In this document: in pieces, positions 25,312 to 35,837 of the stretch | Layout: each line of letters begins with the position of its first letter | Position numbering within the stretch: position 1 is the stretch's first letter | Assembly: GCA_965153355.1 (NCBI GenBank) | Contig: OZ231126.1 | Coordinates: 60,202,001-60,266,000 of the forward strand | DNA: 64,000 bases | Direction of reading: 5' to 3' | Origin: Flaccisagitta enflata | Lineage: Eukaryota > Chaetognatha > Sagittoidea > Aphragmophora | Notes under the pieces: generated by a model | What the model was told of the DNA's origin: nothing | What the model saw: only the letters and a program-made list of their open reading frames with translations | Database searches by the model: none | Translations under genes and position numbers: made by a program

Positions 25312-25925
25312 GGGCAGCGGCCCCAAAAGGGACGATGTCCTGTAGAACACAGGGGGACTAATGTTCATTTGTCTGTTCGTTTGTCCATTCGTCCGTTTGT
25401 CCCCCCACCCAGCCTTGAGGTTCAAATCCAAGCCTAATGGCTCAGATCCAAGCCCGGAGGCCAAAATCCCAGCCTAAAGGCTCAAATCCCAGCCACACGG
25501 CTCAAATTCCAGCCTGGAGGCTCAAATTCCAGCCTAAAGGCTCAAATCCCAGCCGTGCAGCCAAATCCTAGCCTCAAGGCCCAGATCTTAGCCTCAAGGC
25601 TCACATCTCAGCCTTTTGGCTCAAATTCCAGCCTCGAGGCTCAAATTCAAGCCTGGGGGCTCAAATCCTAGGCTGGAGGCTCAAATCCAAGGTTGGAGGC
25701 TCAAATCCCAGCATGGATGCTCAAATTCCAGCCTCAAGGCCAAATCCCTGCCTCAAGGCTCAAATCTCTGCCTCACAAACTCAATTGGGCAGGAGTCCCC
25801 CTGTGTTCTACAGGACATCGTCCCCTTCAGGGCCGCTGCCCTGCTAACCATCACCTACAATTACTAACATGCAAAGCAGGGCAACGGGTATCGCTGACTA
25901 CATATTGCCCTTGGGCGACCTATTT
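25312..25925. mobile_element. M element 1 (modular TIR element with internal minisatellite)
   Basis: Left arm 25312-25357 contains GGGCAGCGGCCCC, GACGATGTCC and TGTAGAACACAGGGGG. The right arm 25796-25841 is its inverse (CCCCTGTGTTCTACAGG ... GGGCCGCTGCCC). Between them (25405-25775) are ~20-bp units of the type AGCCTGGAGGCTCAAATCCC. Outside the right arm is a conserved tail with GCAGGGCAACGGGTATCGCTGAC and CATATTGCCCTTGGGCGACC, quoted in part. No transposase is present. Confidence 0.85.
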
Positions 25926-26098
25926 AGATATTAATGAGTAGAAATGTCCAAATCGCAGCACGACACAAGGGCAATATCTAAACAGAAAGGTCGCTGACAC
26001 AACCGGCAAAAGGTGCGAGCATGTGGATATAAAAACGAAAATTATTCATACTAAAAAATAGAGAACAAAACAGATCAAGCCACCCATTGCATTGACTA

Positions 26099-26866
26099 CA
26101 GGGTGTTTCACATCAAACAGGACAAAAGAAAACGATATATTTCTGCTTCTGGGAGTGCAAAATCATTTCTGAAAACTGTTTCTAGGAGTTAACTTCAGAC
26201 GATTTTTGAATGATGCAGACTTTTGCTAGTCATGGTTAACATATATCCTCAGGAAGACCATGAAAAAATGCCTTTTTTTAGCAAAAAACGCCAATTTCCA
26301 TCCCAATACAACATTTTTTCTTAGAATTTCCATGCCATTTACAGATAAAGATGACGAAAAATGGTCAGAAATGTTTGTCAGTTAAGCTAGGACACTGAAG
26401 ATTGGGATTCCCTCATGACCTTTGTCAAAATTGTATCATTCAATATAGTTATTGAATGTTTTGTCAATGCACATAGAACTTTTTTTGTGATGAAACTAAC
26501 AAAAAAGTCTCTGGACCCAACCAATATTGTAAAATTTTCTCATTTTCTGCAAAGGTATGATTCTACCGCATAATATCTTTAATTCAAGACCATTGCCAGG
26601 ATTGTAGTACCATTTGTTTGGAAATGAGAGTGGGATAAAAGGATGCTTGTCAATACACAACAAAACAAGCAAAAACTCAAAGTAAAAACTATACTTTGCT
26701 TTAAATAATACAAAGGGATTCAGTTTTTTTAATGAGCCTTTGGCAAAATACAGATAAAAAAATCGTTTTTTAAGAGCTTTCTGAACCTGTTTACAGAATC
26801 ATTCTACCATTTCTAGAAGTTAAGATGCATCATTTTCTTTGGTCCTGTTCGGCGAGGTACTCCCTG
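26099..26866. mobile_element. TA-flanked TIR element, 768 bp
   Basis: Ends CAGGGTGTTTC...AACAGGAC and, inverted, CAGGGAGTACC...AACAGGAC. Both are flanked by TA (26097-26098, 26867-26868), as for Tc1/mariner-like elements. The interior is AT-rich with no transposase frame. The inverted repeats are diverged in the middle, so it is old. Confidence 0.7.
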
Positions 26867-27477
26867 TAGGTAGAGCATGACTGACGGAATCGCGGACGGG
26901 CGATCAGAGCCTCATACCGAGGATGGTTTGTGCATCGAAATAAGTGTAGTTTAGATAGTGTGAATGTGTGATAGTGTGATATTGCCTCGTCGTAGAATAT
27001 GCGCTCTTCACTACGCCTACGCCTAGGCCTACGCCTACGCCACTACGCCTTAGCCACGATGATCTAGATTCACGTCTCCCGCGTTTGATTTTAGATCGAC
27101 TTAGACCCAACATCTATCTCTCACTGCCTCAACAGTTTTGATGCGATGTGACATTTTTAACGTCTTCCGTCATTTCTGGCGAGAGGCGTTTAAGTGGCTC
27201 GACTGAACTATCTCTCCGAATCGCAATCTTTATCATCCGTTTTATCGGTTCATGTCATTCTGCAGTCGTTATCTTCGTCACCATCTCCATTATCCGTTGT
27301 TTATATAACGTCATCTAGTCGTTTTCTTTCCGTCATCACCCTTTTAGTCATAATTTAGTCATTATGTTCTCCATCATTTTAGCATCAATGCTGTCATTGC
27401 CCATTGGTACATGATCATTTTCTCAGAGCAATTTATCGTGGCCTTCACGCCTTCATCCGCGTTTGTTTGCGCTGATC
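26867..27477. other. Non-coding stretch with short CTACGC repeats
   Basis: A small CCTACG/CCTAGG hexamer cluster lies at 27015-27050, followed by loosely repeated GTCAT(C/T) motifs to 27420. The 69-codon minus-strand frame at 26904-27113 has no splice or homology support. Confidence 0.5.
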
Positions 27478-27626
27478 TCAGACTTGCGACTCTGTAAGCC
27501 ACTTTTCGGTCGGTCGGACAGTCGGTCGGACAGTCCGTCGGACATTCCGTCGGTCATAAAGTTCTCCCTCGAGGTTTTTCGCATGCGAGCAAGGTAGCCG
27601 TGTATTCGGCCGTGTATTCGGCCTGT
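27478..27626 (+). mobile_element. S element copy 7, diverged
   Basis: A GACTTGCGACTC relic of the hairpin, a GGTCGGTCGGACAGTCGG run, CGCATGCGAGC near the distal-arm position and a duplicated GTAGCCGTGTATTCGGCC end. Confidence 0.65.
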
Positions 27627-27639
27627 TTTTTTTCTTTTT

Positions 27640-27790
27640 ATAACCCCGCTAAAAGCTGTGGTCTTGGATGTGGTTGTCGTAGACATAGTCGTGGTTTTCA
27701 AATGGATGTATTTGTTGTTGTCGTTGTCATTGTCATTGTGATTATGATTGTCGTTATCGTTGTCGTTGTCATTTTCGTAGTACATGACAC
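27640..27790. repeat. Imperfect GTT/GTC trinucleotide-like tract
   Basis: Interspersed GTTGTC and ATTGTC units such as TTGTTGTCGTTGTCATTGTC. No gene supported. Confidence 0.75.
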
Positions 27791-28139
27791 TAGTCGATTC
27801 GTCGTTTCGTAGTCTCGCGTGTCACATTCAGTCTACTTCCCGATAAGAATTAGATGCCTTTTCCCGTTCACTGTCCTCTCAGAGTGATTTAAGTGAAAAT
27901 TCACGGTAGTGTTAAATTACACGCTTTTCATTTTATAAGAACATGGATTTTTAAGGTCAGCCTCAGCGTTCTTATTTTCAGCCCCTTTTTGAGGCTCAAG
28001 CGTTCTTAACATGTTCTTATTTTTGAATTAGATAATCTTTTTAGTCGCGTGCACGCGACTCTATGACCCAGTCTGTCCGTCTGTCTGTCGGTTGGTCCGT
28101 TGGTCTGTCGGTCACACTTTGCTTTCGTTAGTTTTTTTT

Positions 28140-28490
28140 TGTTGCTTTATGTTATTTTAAGTCATTTTAGGTCATTTTAAGTTATTCTAAGTCATTCTAA
28201 GTCCTTCTAAGTCATTCTAAGTCATTCCAAGTCATTCTAAGTCACTTTAAGTCATTTTTTGACTTTTGAAGTTTTTGTTGTTTTATGTCATTTTAAGTCA
28301 TTTTAAGTCATTTTAAGTTATTCAAAGTCATTCTAAGTCATCCTAAGTCATCTTAAGTCATTCTAGGTCATTCTTAGTCACTCAAAGTCATTTTTTGACT
28401 TTTGAAGTTTTTGTCATTTTACACCATTTAAAGTTATTTCAAATCATCTCAATTCATTTCAAGTCATTCTTAATAATTCTAAGTCATTTT
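28140..28490. repeat. 10-bp minisatellite AAGTCATTCT inside S copy 8
   Basis: Units AAGTCATT(T/C)T, similar to the short AAGTCATTCT run at 21236-21270 next to S copy 4. The same motif beside two S copies suggests it is part of the ancestral S spacer. Confidence 0.9.
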
Positions 28491-29345
28491 AAGTCTGGTT
28501 TGAGTCTGGTTAAGTCTGGTTAAAGTCTGGTTTAAATCTGGTTTAAGTCTGGTTTAAGTCTGGTTTAGGTCAGGTTTAAGTCTGGTTTATGTCTGATTCT
28601 GGTCTGGTTTATGTCTGGTTTAAGTCTGGTTTTAGTCTAGTATAAGTTTGGCTTAAGAGTTAAGTCATTCTTAGTCATTTTGAGTCACTAGAAGTCATTC
28701 TGAGTCACTAGAAGTCATTCTGAGTCACTAGAAGTCATTCTGAGTCACTATAAGTCAGTCCGAGTCTGTAAGGTTTAGCATTTTTTCACCGTTTTATGTC
28801 TTTTCAAGTCATTTTAAGTCATTTTTAGTCAATCTTAGTCATTCTAAGTCATTCTAAGTCAATTTAGGTCATTTTTTTTTGTGATTGCAGTTTTTGTCAT
28901 TTTTTGTCATTTTACATCATTTTAAGTCATTCTTTGTCATTCTGAGTCACTATAAGTCATTTTGAGTCACTATAAGTCATTCCATTTTACATCATTTTAA
29001 GTCTGGTTTAGATCTGATTTAAGTTTGGTTAAGGTCTGGTTTAAGTTTGGTTAAGATCTAGTTTAAGTCTGGTTTAAGTCTGGTTTAAGTCTGGTTTAAG
29101 TCTGGTTTAAGTCTGGTTTAGGTCTGGTTTAAGTCTAGTCTGGTTTGAGTCTAGTTTGAGTCTAGTTTGAGTCTAGTTTGAGTCTGGCTTGAGTCTGGCT
29201 TGAGTCTGGCTTGAGTCTGCTTTGAGTCTGGCTTGAGTCTGGCTTGAGTCTGGCTTGAGTCTGGTTTGAGTCTGGTTTGAGTCTGGTTTGAGTCTGGTTT
29301 GAGTCTGGTTTGAGTCTGGTTTAAGTCTGGTTTAAGTCTAGATTA
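28491..29345. repeat. Mixed AAGTCTGGTTT and AAGTCATT arrays
   Basis: 11-bp units AAGTCTGGTTT at 28491-28660 and 28998-29345 sandwich AAGTCATT and GAGTCACTA(G/T) units. Later copies change gradually to GAGTCTGGCTT and GAGTCTGGTTT. Confidence 0.88.
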
Positions 29346-29767
29346 AGTCAATAAAGTGATACAATAAGGAGTCAGGTCAATTCAGTTACCATCATCTCGC
29401 ACGCGACTTAAAGGTGTTGGGCTTGTTAATTATATATCTATATTAATATAAAAGTTTGTTTTTTAAGCAATTGTAAAAAAAAAAAACATTTTCATTAAAT
29501 AGAAATCAATGTAAGATTAATATCTAATGAATAATGAATTATTATTTTTTTAAAAAGCATTATCGAAATATCTATCATTCAGAGTTTTTCATCTAATTTT
29601 ACTACTTTTTTGAAAACTTATATTCTTATCTTTAAATCTGAGGCTCAGCATGTTCTAAAGATGTTCTTATTTTTTGGCCAAATCTGAGGCTGATGTTCTT
29701 ATAAACAGTGTTCTTATAAAAAGAAAAGCGTGTATCCGTAGTTTGACATAGCTCAAGAGCACTTTTT

Positions 29768-29884
29768 AGGTGCGACAAAGCACCTCTGTAACTGGCTGTG
29801 TCCATTGGTCGGTTGGTCGGTCGGATGGTCGGGTAATGCATTCGGTTGACGATCCACACTTTTTTGTCCTACTTGGCCTTGTTG
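29768..29884 (+). mobile_element. S element, AGGTGC subtype, copy a
   Basis: Hairpin AGGTGCGACAAAGCACCT (arms AGGTGC/GCACCT), then CTGTAACTGGCTGTGTCC, a GGTCGGTTGGTCGG run, ACGATCCACAC and CTACTTGGCCTTGTT. The distal arm, GTCGCACCT in copy b, is lost here. Confidence 0.8.
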
Positions 29885-29935
29885 AGAAAAAAAAATCCGA
29901 AAACTTTAGGGCTGATTTTGCATGAAGATTCCACT

Positions 29936-30097
29936 AAGGGTGCGTCTGCATTCACCATCTTATTTGGATATTTTATCTGGATATCAATATCCGGATATTC
30001 TACATAATGAATTTATAAAATTTTACTACATGAAATATCCGGATATTAATATCCAAATAAAATATCCGAATAAGCTGATTAATGCAGACACACCTTT
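29936..30097. mobile_element. Foldback MITE, 162 bp
   Basis: AAGGGTGCGTCTGCATT at the left and AATGCAGACACACCTTT at the right. Complementarity continues inwards through CTTATT(T/C)GGATATTTTAT and ATATCCGGATAT, so nearly the whole element folds into one hairpin. Target duplication is not certain. Confidence 0.85.
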
Positions 30098-30782
30098 ATT
30101 AGTTTTTACCTGGATTTTAGATTTTGTACCCCAGTTTATTTATTCTTAAAAGAATACAGTGTGACCTATCAAATAAAAAGAAATTCTATCAGGAACACTG
30201 ATTTGCTAATAAAAATGAGGTCTGATTGAATAAAATCTATATGCCATATGAGTCTAAAAATTTCCTGATTTTCATTTTTCTAAGAATGGGCTCTTGACAA
30301 GATTTATTAGTTTTACAATAAACACAACATTTATTTTCATGTGTTAGTTTTAGTTTAGTGAATCTTTAAATTATGTAAAACTGTGCAAAACCCCACAGTA
30401 CTCTGACTTATCATCTGAACTTACGTTCAGAGGACAGTTCTTCATCAGTTCATGCCTCTTTTCTTTTCCCTGAAAAACGAGGCGACGGAGCAAAAGATCA
30501 TTTTCGCGACTTTTTTTCACTCATTTTTGGGCATTTTTCAAAGGAAGTAATCAGAAAAATGAGAAAAGGCAAGTTCGCACCTGATCGACTCACTCAATAG
30601 TCAAAAATCGTCAAGAACAAAGTGGGTAAAAAAAAGAAAAATGAGGAAAAAATGACGCTTGAGTCTCAAGAGACGCCATCTAGACATAAGAGCAATGAAG
30701 AAAACGTCGTTTGGACGATTGAAAACAGTGAGGAGACGAACAATGGAATTAAAACGGAAAAACATATTAGCGAGGGAGAAAT

Positions 30783-30789
<7 letters not shown>
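30098..30789. other. AT-rich stretch without a gene
   Basis: No array, TIR or splice-supported frame. A short Lys/Glu-rich frame at 30622 runs into the (AG)n tract and is not supported. Confidence 0.5.

Positions 30790-30867
<78 letters not shown>
30790..30867. repeat. (AG)n microsatellite
   Basis: Uninterrupted dinucleotide run of about 39 copies. Confidence 0.98.
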
Positions 30868-30869
<2 letters not shown>

Positions 30870-31366
30870 ACACAAACAGACCACGAGAGGAATAGGATTG
30901 ATATAAGTGATAATTAAAGCTTCGTATCCGTTTAAACCCAACTTGTCACCACAAGAGGTTGACTCATGAGTGATACTACGCGAATTAAAAAAAAAGACGC
31001 ACCTTTTCATTTGCTGACATAAAAAGTATCAAAAAAATTTTACTGAGAGAGTGATTTTGAATATTTTTAAATTATCTTTCATTCTAGACCAATCCCAGAT
31101 CTGTATCTTTAACGGTTTAGGAGCTTGAGCTCTTTAAAGTGAGACATTATTTTGCTGAATTGCATCTTTTTCAAAGGGACTGCAAAAACAAATTTGACAA
31201 CATTTTCACTCAAACTAATGCCATTTCCAAACAAAAAAAGATAGAGATACCAGATTGGCGCCAAATGAAAGAGTTTTTCAAGGGCTTCAAATTGGTCTAA
31301 GATTTTAGTTTTTAAACGCGCAATCAACCATTCAAAAGTGCGTCTTTTTTTTTTATTCGTATAGTA

Positions 31367-31500
31367 GATGATAATAGGGATGTGGAAGCGGTCGATTCCA
31401 CCGCTTCCGCTTCCGATTCCAATTTGTAGTTCAAATATTAGTAGCTATCCCACCCACCAGAATGGAAGCGGTCAATCGCTTCCACATCCCTAGATGATAA
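31367..31500. mobile_element. hAT-type MITE with 8-bp target duplication
   Basis: The element body is 31375-31492 (118 bp) with perfect 16-bp inverted ends TAGGGATGTGGAAGCG. It is flanked by the direct repeat GATGATAA at 31367-31374 and 31493-31500. An 8-bp duplication and TAGGGATG-like ends are typical of hAT elements. The subterminal motif GGAAGCGG is repeated inside. Confidence 0.92.
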
Positions 31501-31872
31501 GATGATACGATTGTTAGTCTTTTCTCTCAGTTCCAAGTCTTCTCACATGCATTGGGGAATCTAATTGAAGAAGCCGCGAAAGGAGAAAGGGTTTTGTGGG
31601 GGTGTAGAATGCAGGGGTAAAAACTTCTCCTTCTTCTGCGTCATGGCGCAGCCCCAACAGCATCTTGAGACCGAAGACTAGAAAATGTAAATCGGTCTTT
31701 TTCCACTCTTTCGCACGACTGCCAGCCAGAGACTGCCAACCGGTGAGAAGTCTCATTACCAAAGCGAAGACCTTGAGAAAGGTCAATTAGGCCTACCGTC
31801 TGTGGGCGGGACAATTTGACCTCTCCTCACCCAAGGAGACACAAGGAAAAGAAAGTGAGACACATCCAAAAA

Positions 31873-31876
<4 letters not shown>
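31501..31876. other. Unique sequence, no gene supported
   Basis: A 90-codon minus-strand frame (31514-31786) exists, but it has no recognisable domain and no splice context I can defend. It is left uncalled. Confidence 0.4.
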
Positions 31877-31960
<84 letters not shown>

Positions 31961-32095
31961 GATTCAGAGAAACAGAGAAACAGTGAGACAGAGACAATGA
32001 CTCAGAGAGACAAAGATGAAGGGACAGAGGCGGAGATGGAAGAAGCACCTGGAGACAGGCGAAGACAGAGAAACATAGAGAAACTGAGGAAAAGA

Positions 32096-32173
<78 letters not shown>

Positions 32174-32248
32174 CAGAGATACAGAGATACAGAGAAACAG
32201 AGACAGACAGACACAGAGACAGACAGACAGAGAAAGAGATCGAGAGAG

Positions 32249-32318
<70 letters not shown>
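31877..32318. repeat. Three (AG)n tracts with related spacers
   Basis: (AG)n at 31877-31954, 32100-32170 and 32256-32318. Spacers are also AG-rich (ACAGAGA, AGATACAG). Arg/Glu and Ser/Leu frames across it are compositional. Confidence 0.95.
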
Positions 32319-32321
<3 letters not shown>

Positions 32322-32611
32322 TCATTGCATTGGCGCGGCGCCAAGAGTTAGTTGGTTTTCCGGAAGTGGTTCACGCCTTCGTGATTTGGAGAGAAAAAAA
32401 CACGAACTGACTGACTAACGCCTGCTTTCATGTAAGGATAAGTAGACTTAGTAGTAACTGACAGACTAACGCCTGCCTCCATTTGTTTTCATGAAAGGAT
32501 CAGCCGCCTTAGCAGTACCTGACTCAATAACGCGTGCTATCCTCTGCTCTCATGTAAGGAAAAGAAGCCTTAGCAGCATTTTACACGCTGACGCCAGCAA
32601 TCAATTTCATA

Positions 32612-32756
32612 CAGTTAAACCCCGCTCTAACGAATCCGCAAGCGAAGATGCAAATTTTTGGGCTTTTCAGCTTGTTTTCTCTTAATTCCTTTTCTAGTAA
32701 TAACAGAATTCCATCTTTAACTGATATAATTTATCCGTTGGAGCGGGATCTACCTG
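32612..32756. mobile_element. Mariner-type MITE, second family member
   Basis: Ends CAGTTAAACCCCGCTCTAAC and, inverted, CAGGTAGATCCCGCTCCAAC, flanked by TA (32610-32611, 32757-32758). Same family as the 18254-18430 MITE, but more diverged, so the insertion is older. Confidence 0.88.
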
Positions 32757-32940
32757 TATGAGGGAACGAAGTCATAGCAGGAACCGATGGACTAACAGCA
32801 TTAAGGCAACTGACGGACTAATGGCTACTAGCATTTGAAAAAAGGCTCCTTAATTTATGTGATGAAACGAAGCCATCTAGCAGCAACTGACGGACTGACG
32901 CCTACTAGCATCTGCTTCCATGCAACTGCTGTCAATTTTA

Positions 32941-33121
32941 AGTCGCGTGCTACGCTACTCTACACCCCGCTATATCCGTCCCTCCGTCCATCCATCGGTC
33001 GGTCGGTCGGTCAGTCGGTCATTCCCCATTTTACTTTTTCGGCGGTTTTGAGCGTTTTAAGCTCTTTGGCCTTTGCTACGCCACCCTCAGGCGACTAGGG
33101 TAGCCGTGTATCCGGCCTTGT
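32941..33121 (+). mobile_element. S element copy 9
   Basis: AGTCGCGTGC-TACGCTACT hairpin with one arm mismatch, CTACACCCCGC, a GTCGGTCGGTCGG run, CATTTTACTTTTTC, GGCGACTAGGGTAGCC, GTATCCGGCCTTGTT. The distal arm keeps only GCGACT. Confidence 0.82.
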
Positions 33122-33269
33122 TCAATTTTGTTTCAGGAAAAAAAAAAAAACAGATGTGCAACTGACAGTCTAATACTTGCCTTCATTTGCTTTCATGTAA
33201 TGGTAAGAAGCTAGGAAAGCAATTAACGGACTAACGCTTGCTCTTGATGTCTTGTAAGGAAACGAAGTA

Positions 33270-34266
33270 CAGTGCGGCTCAAAAAAAAGTTTTAGGTCGT
33301 ACTCAAACCTATTTTATAGCAATAGACATCACCTTTTTATTATTTATTTTTTTTATCATCTATAATTTAGATTACAATACTTGAATAAACCTTCACCGTT
33401 TGACTAGAAAGTGATAAATGGCGCAGTGTAAAAAAAAAAACAAGTTGCAAGGGTGTTTTTGAGGTTTCATCACCTAAATGCCTTAAAGTCCATCAAAAGC
33501 AAGCACTAAACTGCTTAACTGTGGGTCAGAACCATAAAAAATCCATGACCATTTGAAAGCTCTGCGAAAGATCTTCCAATTGGGATGTTGCTGGTCACTG
33601 TAGCTTTATTTGTTTAGAAATGCCAAATGTTTGAAGAAAAAAAATCACTGATTAAAAAAAGTGCTCATTTCATGTTTTTCCAATGAACAATTTTAGTCTT
33701 TCCATTTTTGACAATGATGCAGCTCAAGATTATCTTAGCTACTCTTTATCCATGAGCAAATTGAAGAGCTTCAAATTTTCTTCAAAATGGCGCCAAGAAC
33801 AACTTTTTAACTCAATGCGTTTAACTTTTATGTTAGAATAGAAATAAGCCATGAAAATCACATAGTAGATTTCCAAATTATTTACCACCTGTCTTTATCC
33901 TAACACCATTTCTAAACGGATAAAGCTAGGACATCCAGCAAGGTCTCATTTGAAAGGTCTTTCGCAGAGCTTCAAAATGGTCATGGATTTTGCTATGTTT
34001 TTCTCATTGCTTGGATGTGAAACACTGACAAACAAGCAGTTCGATTTTTTTTTGTTGCCAAAGTAAACTTTTTTCCCAACAGATTTTTGGGACATCAACT
34101 TCAAACTTCTGTTACTTTCAAACTGTTTGACCGACATAATTGTGCTTGGCGGCATATACTTCATTTTTTGAAACTTTAATTCTATCATGGATTTTTTAAA
34201 GATCTATCAATAAATAGCTGCAATATAACATGTAAAAGACCTAAAACTTTTTTTTGTGCCGCACTG
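33270..34266. mobile_element. Non-autonomous Tc1/mariner-like element, 997 bp
   Basis: 29-bp terminal inverted repeats (CAGTGCGGCTCAAAAAAAAG at the left; CAGTGCGGCACAAAAAAAAG inverted at the right, one mismatch over 29 bp). TA is on both sides (33268-33269, 34267-34268). Inner inverted segments also match: CCATGACCATTTGAAAGCTC near 33544 and its complement near 33966. The interior has no transposase frame. Confidence 0.92.
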
Positions 34267-34546
34267 TAACAACAGCAGCTGAAGGACTAACGCGGGCTCC
34301 ATTTCTTAGAAATGGAAGAAATTGTAGCAACTGCCTGACTAACGCCGATTTACTTTTCAGTAGACGTATAGCCAAAGTAAGAGACTGTCTAACGTCTTTT
34401 TCGCACATTTAAGCTCTGTCATCTCCAAAGGTGCTTTTAACAAATTCATTTCCAATTCATAAGCTCATATTGCTCAATATACCACCGTCAGATGGCGTTT
34501 TCCTGAAGCCTCCTATTTTGCTCTTGCAAAGACATGTGGCAGTTGG

Positions 34547-35024
34547 GTGCTTCACATAGCAAAAGTTGGGAGTATCCCTTCACCCTACTTAGGTAATATG
34601 GGGGAGCAAAAAATTCCTTCATCTTGCGTTTTTGTTTTGGCCTCAAACTGCTCACAGATTTCCCAGAATTCAGCAAAATCCTGTGTAGTTTTGTTACAAA
34701 AAACAAATTTGTTTGTTTTAGAATATCATGATGTTTATAAAAAAAACCTAAAATATCAGAACATGACCTATGACCTAGAGCTTATAAAAAGGCAGAATTA
34801 CATTTCTATGAAAAATAGAAATTTGTAAAAGCTAATTGAAACAATGTTAGCATGTTGCTTTATCTCACTTCATTATGCAAATTAGGTCCTCAAAAACAAT
34901 TTTCTAAAAAACGGAAGATGAAAGATTTTTGATAAAAGAAAAATGGTAAGGGTCTTAAGTTTAGCCACTCCACATTACGTAAAGAGGGCGAAAAGAAATA
35001 ATCAACTTTTGCTATGTGAAGCAC
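34547..35024. mobile_element. MITE with 22-bp TIR GTGCTTCACATAGCAAAA
   Basis: Perfect 22-bp inverted ends, GTGCTTCACATAGCAAAAGT at the left and the complement at 35003-35024; 478 bp in all. A solitary related end (GTGCTTCACATAGCAAAA) lies at 50248, in intron 1 of the gene. The interior is AT-rich and non-coding. Confidence 0.85.
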
Positions 35025-35194
35025 TCAAATATGGAAGTAATTCAAGAATTTTAAAGGGAAAAAACGTCACGTCTAATTTGACTTGCGTTTTGTGAGTTTC
35101 TTAAAAAACATGCCACCCACAGATGGACACTTGGCCACATTTGCATATCATCGCGTAGACAATAGAAAACACACACGCAAGCACTCACAGTCAG

Positions 35195-35196
<2 letters not shown>

Positions 35197-35252
<56 letters not shown>
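35197..35252. repeat. (CA)n microsatellite
   Basis: About 28 CA copies, preceded by degenerate CACACGCA. Confidence 0.97.
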
Positions 35253-35257
<5 letters not shown>

Positions 35258-35344
35258 TACATGGCGGCTGCTCAGTTGTTGACGTCTAGGGTCAGTTGTC
35301 AGCTTGTAGGTTTTCGGCATGATTCCCATCTAATGTGGTTTTTG

Positions 35345-35828
35345 GGCAGCAGCCCCGAAGGGGTCGATGACCTATGCTTTCACACATATGGGGAATTTTC
35401 TCTCCCTCCTTCTCCTCCTTCTCCTTCTTCTCTGTGCCCCCCCTCCCCCCAGCCTCCAGGCCCATTTCTCAGCCTGGAGGCCCATATCCCAGCCTCGAGG
35501 CCCAAATTCCAGTCTTGAGGCCCAAATCGCACCCTCAAGGCCCAAATCCCAATCCCAAGCCCAAATTCCACTCTCTAGGATTTGGGCCTCAAGACTGGGA
35601 TTTGGGCCTCATTGGGATGGGCCTCAGACTGAGAATGAGCCTGGAGGCTGGTGAAAGAGGTGCAGAAGAAAGGAGGAGGAGGAGAAGGAAGGAAAATTCC
35701 CCACATGTGTGAAAGCATAGGTCATCGACCCCTTTGGGGCCACTGCCCTGCTCCCCCCTCAACTTCAACCACAACCTACTTAAGCAGGGTACAGGTACCG
35801 CTGACCATCTAACGCTTTTGCGACTATT
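35345..35828. mobile_element. M element 2, GATGACC subtype
   Basis: Left arm has GGGCAGCAGCCCCGAAGGGG, then TCGATGACCTATGC and TTTCACACATATGGGGAA. The inverse is at 35697-35751. The interior repeats units like GGCCCAAATCCCAGCCTCGA in both orientations. The tail has GGTACCGCTGACCATC and AACGCTTTTGCGACT. This subtype differs from M1 in loop and tail, and both ends share the differences. Confidence 0.82.
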
Positions 35829-35837
35829 AGCTTTTGG

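Larger units (their letters stand above)
28043..29420 (+). mobile_element. S element copy 8, expanded by minisatellites
   Basis: The 5' arm AGTCGCGTGC (28043-28052) and local partner CGCGACT are followed by a GTCCGTCTGTCTGTCGG run. The distal arm GCACGCGACT (29399-29408) is a perfect 10-bp complement of the 5' arm, then GGGCTTGTT. The usual ~60-bp spacer has been replaced by 1.2 kb of ~10-bp and ~11-bp tandem repeats. The matching ends across 1.35 kb show it is one element. Confidence 0.85.
27919..29733. mobile_element. 1.8-kb TIR element hosting an S element
   Basis: Left end ACACGCTTTTCATTTTATAA and right end, inverted, ACACGCTTTTCTTTTTATAA, followed on both sides by AAGAACA and GCCTCAG-containing sequence. 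The inverted repeats extend over roughly 100 bp with gaps. The interior is entirely S copy 8 and its expanded minisatellites, so this is a nested insertion. It has no coding capacity. Confidence 0.8.
32400..34400. repeat. Degenerate ~65-70-bp minisatellite, broken by three insertions
   Basis: Units contain CTGACGGACTAACGCCTGC, TTTCATGTAAGGAA and AAGCCTTAGCAGCAACT. Copies are at about 32405, 32455, 32515, 32580, 32760, 32810, 32880, 33165, 33220, 34275 and 34330. The array is split by a mariner-type MITE (32612-32756), S copy 9 (32941-33121) and a 1-kb mariner-like element (33270-34266). Confidence 0.75.

Noticed and set aside
33270-34266. Autonomous mariner with transposase
   Set aside because: The interior is AT-rich with only short frames and no recognisable catalytic segment.
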